Shown here: piece after piece, positions 57,782 through 64,000 of the stretch
How the letters are laid out: every line of letters begins with the position of its first letter
How positions within the stretch are numbered: the stretch's first letter is position 1
Assembly (NCBI RefSeq): GCF_900155945.1
Contig: NZ_FTMN01000009.1
Span: 154,347-218,346 of the forward strand
DNA: 64,000 nucleotides
Direction of reading: 5' to 3'
Source: Marinobacterium stanieri
GTDB taxonomy: Bacteria > Pseudomonadota > Gammaproteobacteria > Pseudomonadales > Balneatricaceae
Made by a program: the position numbers and the translations under genes
The notes under the pieces: model-generated
The model's input: the letters and a program-made list of their open reading frames with translations, nothing else
What the model was told of the DNA's origin: nothing
Databases searched by the model: none

Positions 57782-59827
57782 ATGCAACCTGCTTCCCTAC
57801 ACACGCCAAGACTCAAGCCTCTGACGCTTGCAGTTCACTCCGCCTTGAGCCTGATGCTCTTTGCCACTTACGCTCAGGCAGAGGAGGCTCAAATTGAATC
57901 CGATACGCTGGTGATCAGCGCTACAGCCCTGAAAGTGGAAACGCCGCTACTCGAAACGCCTCGCTCCGTCTCCAGCGTTGGCCGAACAGAGCTGGAAAAG
58001 CGTAACGTGCAGCAGCTGGACGAAACCTTCCGCTACCGTGCCGGTGTTCTGGCAGGGCTCTATGGTTCTGATAACAACACCGACTGGTTCAAGGTGCGTG
58101 GTTTTGACCAGTCCACCTATCAGGATGGCCTGCGTATCTATCGCACCGGTTTTTACCAGTGGCTGCCCGAACCCTATGGGCTGGAGCGTGTTGAAGTGTT
58201 CAAGGGCCCGGCGTCTATTCTGTACGGTGAAGCACCTCCGGGCGGCGTCATCAACGCTGTCAGCAAGCGCCCGACATCCCTGCCCCAGAACGAAATCGAG
58301 ATTCAGACCGGGAACCGTAGCCATCGCCAAATCGGTTTTGACAGTTCAGGACCTGCCAATGAAACCGGGAGCCTGCGTTACCGCATGGTAGGACTGTACA
58401 AGGAGCGAGATGGCGATCTGGATCATACCTATAACGATCGTTACTACATTGCTCCGAGCCTTGAATGGGATGTATCCGATGCAACGCAACTAACCTTCCT
58501 CGCCAGTTTCCAGAAGGACGACGGCGTTCCCACAAATGCGTTCAAACTGCCCTACGGCACTCTGGATACTTCCAACGGTAAAGTCGACCCGCAAACCAAC
58601 TACAGCGAGCCGGGTTACGACAAGGACGAGCATTCGCAATCATCCATCGGTTACGAGCTGCGCCATGCGTTCAACAGTACCTGGGCGTTCGAGCAGGACT
58701 TCCGCTACAACCGCCTGGATCTCGACCTGCGCAGTACCTATATCTTTTATGCACTGGATGAGCAGCAAGGCATGCGCGGACACCTGCAACGTGACGGCAA
58801 GGTTGAAAGCTATGCCCTCGATAATCGCCTGGTGGGTAACTGGCGCTCAGGCCGTACCGAGCATACGCTGCTGATCGGTCTCGACTACCAGGACCAACAG
58901 GTCGATGGTCGCGAAGCGGACCCCTTCCCGTTCGGCGAAGCGATGGACCTGTTCAATCCGGAATACGGACACTACACACCGGTCAGCGCCGACCAGTTCA
59001 TCCAGCGTGATATCGAGAAACAGCAGCTGGGACTGTACCTCCAGGATCAGGTTCGTATCGATGACCGCTGGGTGCTGCTGGGCTCGGTTCGCTATGATGA
59101 TGCCCAGACCGACAACATCGATCAGACCAATGGGATCAAACAGGTCTCCGATGACACCGCCCTGACCTGGTCGGCAGGTGCCATGTATCTCTCTGACAGC
59201 GGCCTGAACCCTTACCTGAGCTATACCGAGTCCTTTGAACCCCAGTTGCAAACGGACTCCGAAGGCAGCCTGTATGAACCTTTGGAAGGGCAGCAGTGGG
59301 AAGCAGGCATCAAATACGCGCCTGCGGGTTGGGATGGCTACGTTTCCGCCGCCTATTTTGATATTGAGGAAAACAACAGCATCATTCCGGGGCCGGTTGC
59401 GCGCCAGGATGGCAAACGCACGTCAAAGGGCCTGGAACTGGAAGCCAGCGGCTACCTGAGCAATGCCTTGCAGGTAACAGCCGCTTATACCTATACGGAC
59501 GCCCGCGACAAGGACGATAACCGGGCAGCCCTCATCCCGCGTCATATGGCATCCCTGTGGCTGGACTATGACTTTCAGGGTACCCACCTGGCCGGCCTGA
59601 AACTGGGTGCAGGCCTGCGACATGTGGGCGAGTCTGTCGATGGTGACCTGCGTGTGCCGGATTACACCCTGGCCGACCTGATGGCCAGCTATGATTTCGG
59701 CAGCCAGTGGACAGCCCAACTCAACATCAGCAACCTGACCGATGAAGAGTATGTCGCCAGCTGCGATTACTGGTGCTACTACGGTGAATCCCGCAGCGTA
59801 ACTGCTAGCCTGAAATACCGCTTCTGA
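57782..59827 (+). CDS. TonB-dependent hydroxamate siderophore receptor (FhuA-like)
   Basis: A 681-residue outer-membrane receptor: signal peptide (about 1-33, TYAQAEE), plug domain (about 50-165, with TPRSVSSV, WFKVRGFDQSTYQDGLR and VFKGPASILYGEAPPGGVIN) and a 22-strand barrel ending in the terminal phenylalanine of KYRF. The NLTDEEYVASCDYWCYYGESR end with two nearby cysteines resembles E. coli FhuA. The TonB box is probably SDTLVISA near residue 40. ATG 57782 has AAGG upstream. The Fur box fits iron-starvation induction. The exact siderophore cannot be deduced. Confidence 0.9.
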   Translation: MQPASLHTPRLKPLTLAVHSALSLMLFATYAQAEEAQIESDTLVISATALKVETPLLETPRSVSSVGRTELEKRNVQQLDETFRYRAGVLAGLYGSDNNTDWFKVRGFDQSTYQDGLRIYRTGFYQWLPEPYGLERVEVFKGPASILYGEAPPGGVINAVSKRPTSLPQNEIEIQTGNRSHRQIGFDSSGPANETGSLRYRMVGLYKERDGDLDHTYNDRYYIAPSLEWDVSDATQLTFLASFQKDDGVPTNAFKLPYGTLDTSNGKVDPQTNYSEPGYDKDEHSQSSIGYELRHAFNSTWAFEQDFRYNRLDLDLRSTYIFYALDEQQGMRGHLQRDGKVESYALDNRLVGNWRSGRTEHTLLIGLDYQDQQVDGREADPFPFGEAMDLFNPEYGHYTPVSADQFIQRDIEKQQLGLYLQDQVRIDDRWVLLGSVRYDDAQTDNIDQTNGIKQVSDDTALTWSAGAMYLSDSGLNPYLSYTESFEPQLQTDSEGSLYEPLEGQQWEAGIKYAPAGWDGYVSAAYFDIEENNSIIPGPVARQDGKRTSKGLELEASGYLSNALQVTAAYTYTDARDKDDNRAALIPRHMASLWLDYDFQGTHLAGLKLGAGLRHVGESVDGDLRVPDYTLADLMASYDFGSQWTAQLNISNLTDEEYVASCDYWCYYGESRSVTASLKYRF

Positions 59828-59850
59828 ACCTGAGCAGGTTCATATACCAA

Positions 59851-59880
59851 AACGCCCGGCAGTGCCGGGCGTTGCTGTTT
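59851..59880. terminator. Terminator between the TonB receptor gene and yicC
   Basis: A 10-bp stem AACGCCCGGC / GCCGGGCGTT with loop AGT, T-rich on the plus-strand side and AAAA on the other, between convergent genes. A smaller hairpin GAACCT-GAGC-AGGTTC (59826-59841) overlaps the receptor stop codon. Confidence 0.75.
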
Positions 59881-59898
59881 CGGGTAGCGCGTTTTCGA

Positions 59899-60762
59899 TC
59901 ATTCGATATTCTGGATCTGCTCGCGCATCTGTTCGATCAGCACCTTCAGCTCTACTGCACTGCGCGTGGTGTTGGCGACAATCGATTTGGACGAGAGCGT
60001 ATTGGCTTCACGGTTCAGTTCCTGCATCAGGAAGTCGAGGCGACGTCCTACCGGACCCTTTTGTGTCAGTACGCGACGGACCTCCTGTACATGTGTCTCA
60101 AGCCTGTCCAGCTCTTCGTCCACATCCGCTTTCTGTGCCAGGAGCACCACTTCCTGCTCAAGACGGCTCGGGTCGAGCTCAATTTGTATCTCGGCCAGCT
60201 TCAAATTCAGATTATCCCGCTGCGCCTGCAGAATACCCGGCAACAGGGAGCGAACTTCGGTAACCGTATTGCCAATAGCATCCAGCCGCTGTGTGATCAG
60301 CTGTTGCAACTCGGCCCCTTCACGTTCACGGCCCTGCAACAGGTCATCCAGCGCGTCTGCAAACAGGCCTATCGCCGCCTGCTTGATCACTGCCATATCC
60401 AGCGACGATTGCACCATGACACCCGGCCAGGCCAACAGCTCCAGCGGGTTTACTTTCTGCATGGCAAGGCCGGTCTGTTCCAGCTGGCTGGTTGCATTAA
60501 CCACTTCCTGCAAGCGGTCCTGATCGATCTGCAGGTGCTCTTTCGACTGCTCAGGCACGAATCTGAGCGTCGCTTCGACCTTGCCGCGACTAACGGCCTT
60601 GCGCAGACGCTCACGCAGTGAGCCCTCTATGTCACGCAGGGACTCCGGCAGGCGGAAGTGCGGCTCAAGGTAGCGATGGTTTACCGAACGCAGCTCCCAG
60701 GTCAGTGTACCCCAGGCTTCCTGCCGTTCCTGCCGGCTAAAGGCGGTCATGCTTCGTGTCAT
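59899..60762 (-). CDS. yicC: YicC-family endoribonuclease
   Basis: A 287-residue protein with the N-terminal YicC domain (MTRSMTAFSRQE, WELRSVNHRYLEPHFRLPE) and the C-terminal DUF1732 domain (RLDFLMQELNREANTLSSKS near 240-260). YicC-type proteins have been described as endoribonucleases acting on small RNAs in E. coli. I chose ATG 60762; the frame goes on upstream to 60984 but only as an antisense extension across the rph start. It is divergent from rph. Confidence 0.93.
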   Translation of the reverse strand: MTRSMTAFSRQERQEAWGTLTWELRSVNHRYLEPHFRLPESLRDIEGSLRERLRKAVSRGKVEATLRFVPEQSKEHLQIDQDRLQEVVNATSQLEQTGLAMQKVNPLELLAWPGVMVQSSLDMAVIKQAAIGLFADALDDLLQGREREGAELQQLITQRLDAIGNTVTEVRSLLPGILQAQRDNLNLKLAEIQIELDPSRLEQEVVLLAQKADVDEELDRLETHVQEVRRVLTQKGPVGRRLDFLMQELNREANTLSSKSIVANTTRSAVELKVLIEQMREQIQNIE

Positions 60763-60915
60763 ATTCGGTCGATCTCTATTAGAATTGCGCTTTGCGAATA
60801 TTTTAACAGTCAGTTTACAACCGTGCGTGAACCGACCGAAGAACACAAGGGTAAAGGGTAGACAATCATGAGCTCGAGCTTTTCCGAACAGCTGCAAAAC
60901 CTGGGACTGAACAAA

Positions 60916-61638
60916 ATGCGCCCGAGCGGCCGGCAGCCCGATCAGCTGCGCGAGATCAAGATCACCCGCAACTTCACCCGTCACGCCGAAGGCTCGGTGC
61001 TGGTCGAGTTCGGTGATACCAAGGTCATTTGTACTGCCAGCGTTGATCGTGGCGTGCCCCGCTTCCTGCGCGGCTCCGGTTCCGGCTGGGTGACTGCCGA
61101 GTACGGCATGCTGCCCCGTTCCACCAATACCCGTTCAGACCGTGAAGCGGCGCGTGGCAAGCAGACCGGCCGTACCATTGAAATTCAGCGTCTGATAGGT
61201 CGCTCCCTGCGTGCAGCGCTGGACCTGAACAAGCTGGGTGAAAACACCATCACCATTGACTGTGACGTAATTCAGGCCGATGGCGGTACCCGCACCGCGT
61301 CCATCACTGGCGCCTGTGTTGCCCTCATGGATGCCATTGCCGTCCTGAAAAAAGACAAGAACGGTGCCATGAAAGGCAACCCGATCAAGCATATGATCGC
61401 CGCTGTTTCCGTAGGCATCTACAAGGGTGAAGCGGTGCTGGATCTGGACTACCCGGAAGATTCTGCCGCAGAAACGGACATGAATGTAATCATGAATGAT
61501 CAGGGTGGCTTCATCGAAGTTCAGGGGACTGCCGAAGGTGCTCCCTATACGCAGGACGAGCTCAACGCCATGCTGGCACTTGCACGTAAGGGTATCGACG
61601 AACTGGTCGCGCTGCAGAAGCAGGCACTGGAAAGCTGA
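60916..61638 (+). CDS. rph: Ribonuclease PH
   Basis: A phosphate-dependent 3'-5' exonuclease that trims tRNA ends. The core has [33 protein letters not shown] and [16 protein letters not shown], all intact. ATG 60916 gives a 240-residue protein that aligns with the usual start MRPSGR and has GGGA upstream; an in-frame ATG at 60868 would add 16 residues ([16 protein letters not shown]) and cannot be excluded. The divergent yicC and the nearby crc-pyrE repeat the Pseudomonas order. Confidence 0.95.
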   Translation: MRPSGRQPDQLREIKITRNFTRHAEGSVLVEFGDTKVICTASVDRGVPRFLRGSGSGWVTAEYGMLPRSTNTRSDREAARGKQTGRTIEIQRLIGRSLRAALDLNKLGENTITIDCDVIQADGGTRTASITGACVALMDAIAVLKKDKNGAMKGNPIKHMIAAVSVGIYKGEAVLDLDYPEDSAAETDMNVIMNDQGGFIEVQGTAEGAPYTQDELNAMLALARKGIDELVALQKQALES

Positions 61639-61650
61639 TAAAAGGACGTA

Positions 61651-61680
61651 CAGGGCTGCTGGCGGGTGCCGGCAGCCCTG
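61651..61680. terminator. Hairpin between rph and crc
   Basis: CAGGGCTGC and GCAGCCCTG form a 9-bp stem with inner GGC/GCC pairing, in the 47-bp gap of two convergent genes. There is no T run, so termination strength is uncertain. Confidence 0.45.
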
Positions 61681-61685
61681 ATACC

Positions 61686-62459
61686 TCAGATATCGATGTC
61701 GTAATCGATCGTCAGAGGAGCATGCTCAGAGAAACGCTCTTCGCGGTAGATACGAGCACTTTTCACATTCTTACGCAGATTGGCCGTCGTCACCTGATAA
61801 TCCAGGCGCGCACCTTCATTCAACGTCCAGGCACGGTTATAGTCCGGCCACCAGGTATACTGGCGCTCGGCCTTGTTCACCTGGCGGAAGGCATCCACGT
61901 AATCCATCTCGCCCAGCACTTCTTCAATCCATGCACGCTCTTCTTCCAGAAAGCCTGATACACGCTGGTTTACATACCAGTTGCTAAGGTCGATCGGGCG
62001 GTGCGCGATATTGAAGGTACCGGCAAAAATAAACTCTCGGCGCTTACGCAGCGTCTTTTTCAGATGCCCCATGAACAGATCAAGATATTCCATCTTTCCC
62101 GCCTGAGCTTCAGGACTGCGCAGACCGGACGGAATGGTCATTGAGCTGACACTGACCTTGTCGAAGTCAGCCTGGATAAAGCGGCCGTTAAAGTCACACT
62201 GCTCAAAGCCCAGACCCGTCATGATGGCCTTAGGCAGATGGCGGGTATAGATGGCAACCCCACTAAAGCCGTCTTCAAAGGCGTCAAAGAAATAGGCATG
62301 GTAACCCTCTGGATGATAACGATCGCCATCCAGCTGATATTCCTTGGCCTTTAGATTCTGCAGACAGACAACATCGGCATCCTGGCGAACCATCCAGTCG
62401 AAAAAGCCCTTGTCTGCAGCCTGTTCAATACCCTGAGTATTGAAGGTGATCACACGCAT
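61686..62459 (-). CDS. crc: Catabolite repression control protein Crc
   Basis: A 257-residue protein of the exonuclease III fold. Relative to active exonuclease III, the key glutamate is replaced (CLQNLK, Asn35) and the aspartate of the GDxN motif is Thr148 (AGTFNIAH), while Asn7, Asn150, the RLDYQ aspartate and the SEHAP histidine remain. Loss of these residues is what distinguishes Crc from the repair enzyme. It is divergent from pyrE, as in Pseudomonas (crc-pyrE). Crc works with Hfq to block translation of catabolic mRNAs. Confidence 0.92.
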   Translation of the reverse strand: MRVITFNTQGIEQAADKGFFDWMVRQDADVVCLQNLKAKEYQLDGDRYHPEGYHAYFFDAFEDGFSGVAIYTRHLPKAIMTGLGFEQCDFNGRFIQADFDKVSVSSMTIPSGLRSPEAQAGKMEYLDLFMGHLKKTLRKRREFIFAGTFNIAHRPIDLSNWYVNQRVSGFLEEERAWIEEVLGEMDYVDAFRQVNKAERQYTWWPDYNRAWTLNEGARLDYQVTTANLRKNVKSARIYREERFSEHAPLTIDYDIDI

Positions 62460-62631
62460 AGCGTCTTAGCCCCGTTGAGCGTGATTGAAACGAACCTGGG
62501 AAGAAAAGGTAAACGCGAATTGTACCCAGAGCCGTGCCGAATTTAAAATTTTTCTACTGATCTATCAGGTGCACCTTAAGGCCCACAGCAGGTATCATTA
62601 CGCGGATTTCATTACTGCTGCGGAGGCCAAG

Positions 62632-63279
62632 ATGCTGGATTATCAACGTGAATTTATCGAATTTGCCCTGGAGAAAAAGGTTCTCCGTTTTGGCGAATTC
62701 ACTCTGAAGTCCGGACGCAAGAGCCCCTATTTTTTCAATGCCGGCCTGTTCAACTCCGGCCAGGCATTGGCCAAACTGGGCCGCTTTTATGCAGCAGCCC
62801 TGAACAACGCCGGTATCGACTACGATGTCATGCTGGGTCCGGCTTACAAGGGCATTCCCCTTGCAGCAGCCACCAGTGTTGCTCTGGCCAATGAATATGA
62901 CCAGGACGTTCCCTATGTGTTCAACCGTAAGGAAGCCAAAGATCATGGCGAAGGCGGTAACCTTGTAGGTGCTGCACTTGAAGGCCGCGTGCTGATCATT
63001 GATGACGTCATTACAGCCGGTACCGCCATTCGCGAAGTCATGGCGATCATCGAACAGGCCGGAGCCAGCCCTGCTGCGACCCTGATTGCACTGGACCGCC
63101 AGGAAAAAGGCAAAGGCGAACTTTCAGCCATCCAGGAAGTCGAGCGTGATTACAACATGCCGGTTATCAGCATTATCACGCTGAATGACCTGGCAGAGTA
63201 CCTCGAACAGCAAGGGAACATGACCGCAGAACTGGACGCAATTCGCGCCTACCGTGATCAGTACGGTATCACGGCCTGA
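62632..63279 (+). CDS. pyrE: Orotate phosphoribosyltransferase
   Basis: Converts orotate and PRPP to OMP in pyrimidine synthesis. The 215-residue protein has [19 protein letters not shown] (near 23-41), [12 protein letters not shown] (near 66) and the PRPP-binding loop [14 protein letters not shown] (near 121-134). ATG 62632 has GGAGG six bases upstream and gives the conserved start [13 protein letters not shown]; a longer frame to 62485 is not supported. It is divergent from crc. Confidence 0.97.
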   Translation: MLDYQREFIEFALEKKVLRFGEFTLKSGRKSPYFFNAGLFNSGQALAKLGRFYAAALNNAGIDYDVMLGPAYKGIPLAAATSVALANEYDQDVPYVFNRKEAKDHGEGGNLVGAALEGRVLIIDDVITAGTAIREVMAIIEQAGASPAATLIALDRQEKGKGELSAIQEVERDYNMPVISIITLNDLAEYLEQQGNMTAELDAIRAYRDQYGITA

Positions 63280-63470
63280 GGTAAATTAGGATTTTTTCCT
63301 ATATATCCTTATTAAATGGATGGCTATTATGCTCTCGAGGTTCACAGAGGATGTGACTTGGCTACACAGGATCAGTAGCAGACCTCACAGACTGCACAGG
63401 TATGTGTAGCGGCTGACACGGATGTTGGTGACAGGGCCCCAGACAAGGATCGCATCGGGGCCCTTTTTTT
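63280..63470 (+). ncRNA. Gene-free 190 bp after pyrE ending in a terminator: possible small RNA or 3' UTR
   Basis: The first part is AT-rich, then comes a stretch with repeated ACAGG/ACACGG-like words and no open frame. It ends in GGGCCCC (63434-63440), loop, GGGGCCC (63457-63463) and seven T residues, a clear intrinsic terminator. It may simply be the pyrE 3' UTR; a -10-like TATTAT (63325-63330) without a good -35 leaves a separate small RNA possible. Confidence 0.35.
63434..63470 (+). terminator. Intrinsic terminator downstream of pyrE
   Basis: A 7-bp perfect GC stem GGGCCCC / GGGGCCC with a 16-base loop followed by TTTTTTT. Confidence 0.8.
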
Positions 63471-63478
63471 ATCCGTTT

Positions 63479-63633
63479 TTATCCACACCTGTCTTTTCAT
63501 CACATGACTCTTCTTTGTTCCACATTCTACTCCGCCACATGAGTTACCCATGTGTATAACTTCAAACAGCTAGTTATGCACAATCTCCACAACCAAGACT
63601 AGCCAGAGCATCCACAACGCACCTGTGCATTGC
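63479..63633. promoter_or_regulatory. Cluster of DnaA boxes
   Basis: Three exact matches to the DnaA box TTATNCACA: TTATCCACA (63479-63487, plus), TGTGTATAA (63551-63559, i.e. TTATACACA on minus) and TTATGCACA (63574-63582, plus). Further relaxed copies include CTCCACAAC (63585-63593), TCCACAACG (63611-63619) and TGTGCATTG (63625-63633). No gene is present here. Confidence 0.65.
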
Positions 63634-63695
63634 GCATCAGTTCACGGCTAAATACCCCTATATAGAAGTCCGAAAACATCACAGGGAGGCTCCTC

Positions 63696-63794
63696 GTGGC
63701 CAGCATGAATATGTTGTCGCTATATGATCACGTCCTACGCGACAGCATGCCTGGCGCAGAATGTCGCACCTGGGTAAGCGAGTCTGATATTTGA
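63696..63794 (+). CDS. Doubtful 32-residue open frame
   Basis: GTG 63696 is preceded by GGGAGGCTCCTC, a strong ribosome-like site, and the frame runs 32 codons to TGA (MASMNMLSLYDHVLRD then SMPGAECRTWVSESDI). It shows no family I recognise and might be a remnant of a mobile-element gene. Coding is unproven. Confidence 0.2.
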   Translation: MASMNMLSLYDHVLRDSMPGAECRTWVSESDI

Positions 63795-63862
63795 TGAGGT
63801 AGGAGCGGTAGCTGGAAGTTCTGCGTAAATCTTGATGCGGTTCTTGCGCGGCCCATAACGCA

Positions 63863-63893
63863 AAAACCCCGATCTCATGGAGACCGGGGTTTT
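63863..63893 (-). terminator. Terminator of the rRNA operon
   Basis: On the minus strand AAAACCCCG and CGGGGTTTTTG pair around a partly paired loop (GGTCTC/GAGATC) and end in a T run, about 15 bp after the 5S rRNA. Confidence 0.85.
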
Positions 63894-63906
63894 CACTTAA
63901 TTAAAT

Positions 63907-64000
63907 GCTTGGCGATGACCTACTCTCACATGGGGAAGCCCCACACTACCATCGGCGATGACGCGTTTCACTGCTGAGTTCGGTATGGGATCAGGTGGTT
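63907..64000 (-). rRNA. rrf: 5S ribosomal RNA, 3' part (5' end outside the window)
   Basis: Read on the minus strand the sequence contains the 5S-specific AACCACCTGATCCCATACCG, then GAACTCAGCAGTGAAACG, CGATGGTAGTGTGGGG and GAGAGTAGGTCATCGCCAAGC. About 94 of some 116 nt are visible. It is the end of an rRNA operon pointing into the window. Confidence 0.95.

Noticed and set aside
60868..60915. 16-residue N-terminal extension of RNase PH
   Set aside because: Not excluded, but the family starts at the MRPSGR position; both upstream sites are weak.
63471..63900. Calling the DnaA-box region the chromosomal oriC
   Set aside because: dnaA, rpmH or gidA/mnmG are not next to it, GATC sites are few, and no clear AT-rich 13-mer array is seen.

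Overview
The window is a dense, roughly 60% GC chromosomal segment from a gammaproteobacterium. Gene order around argH-hemCD, ubiD-rho-trxA-ppx and spoT-rpoZ-gmk-yicC-rph-crc-pyrE is the order I know from the origin-proximal part of Pseudomonas chromosomes. The TRAP transporters (C4-dicarboxylate and ectoine types), the dctBD pair and Rsd/AlgQ point to a marine or halotolerant member of the Oceanospirillales (Marinobacterium-like). The genus is an inference, not something the sequence proves.

Layout. 1-6.1 kb: tail of an ACT-type protein, argH (-), then the haem-synthesis operon hemC-hemD-hemX-hemY (+). 6.1-10.4 kb: flavin reductase, ubiD, rho and trxA, all (-). 10.5-13.1 kb: ppx with a coupled Gate-domain membrane protein (+). 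13.1-17 kb: pckA, hslO, hslR, yrfG (-). 17-24.1 kb: nudE, sodB, an orphan CHASE-like histidine kinase that overlaps tesA (-) tail to tail, the ybbA-ybbP exporter, and a 41-codon membrane microprotein behind an FNR/Anr-type palindrome. 24.4-27.4 kb: rpiA, ilvA and an unknown membrane protein. 27.4-36.2 kb: a C4-dicarboxylate island (dctPQM, a chemoreceptor with a haem-c motif, dctBD). 36.3-41.6 kb: pyk, tex, gshA. 41.6-50.6 kb: a FliL-like secreted protein, rsd, a WD40-like lipoprotein, an FKBP isomerase, a TIGR02444-like protein, the ABC-F protein YheS, a YbaK-HDOD fusion, a short asparaginase and ggt. 50.6-53.8 kb: gmk-rpoZ-spoT. 53.8-57.3 kb: a teaABCD-type ectoine TRAP operon. 57.7-63.3 kb: a Fur-controlled FhuA-type receptor, yicC, rph, crc, pyrE. 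63.3-64 kb: a gene-poor stretch with three exact DnaA boxes, then the terminator and 3' part of a 5S rRNA on the minus strand.

How the parts fit. The dct island is a complete sensing, taxis and uptake module: DctB/DctD (sigma-54 enhancer binding), a matching GG-N10-GC promoter and an upstream palindrome before dctP, and an ARN-repeat Hfq/Crc-type site across the dctP ribosome binding site, while crc itself lies 32 kb away in the same window. dctP carries an in-frame amber codon 56 codons before its natural end, so this system may be broken or depend on readthrough. The tea operon with its UspA partner (TeaD) suggests recovery of compatible solutes.

The most unusual signals are the dctP amber codon, the DnaA-box cluster near the rRNA operon, the FNR-box microprotein, the haem-c chemoreceptor and the ARN site at dctP. 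I found no CRISPR array, insertion sequence, prophage or tRNA gene.
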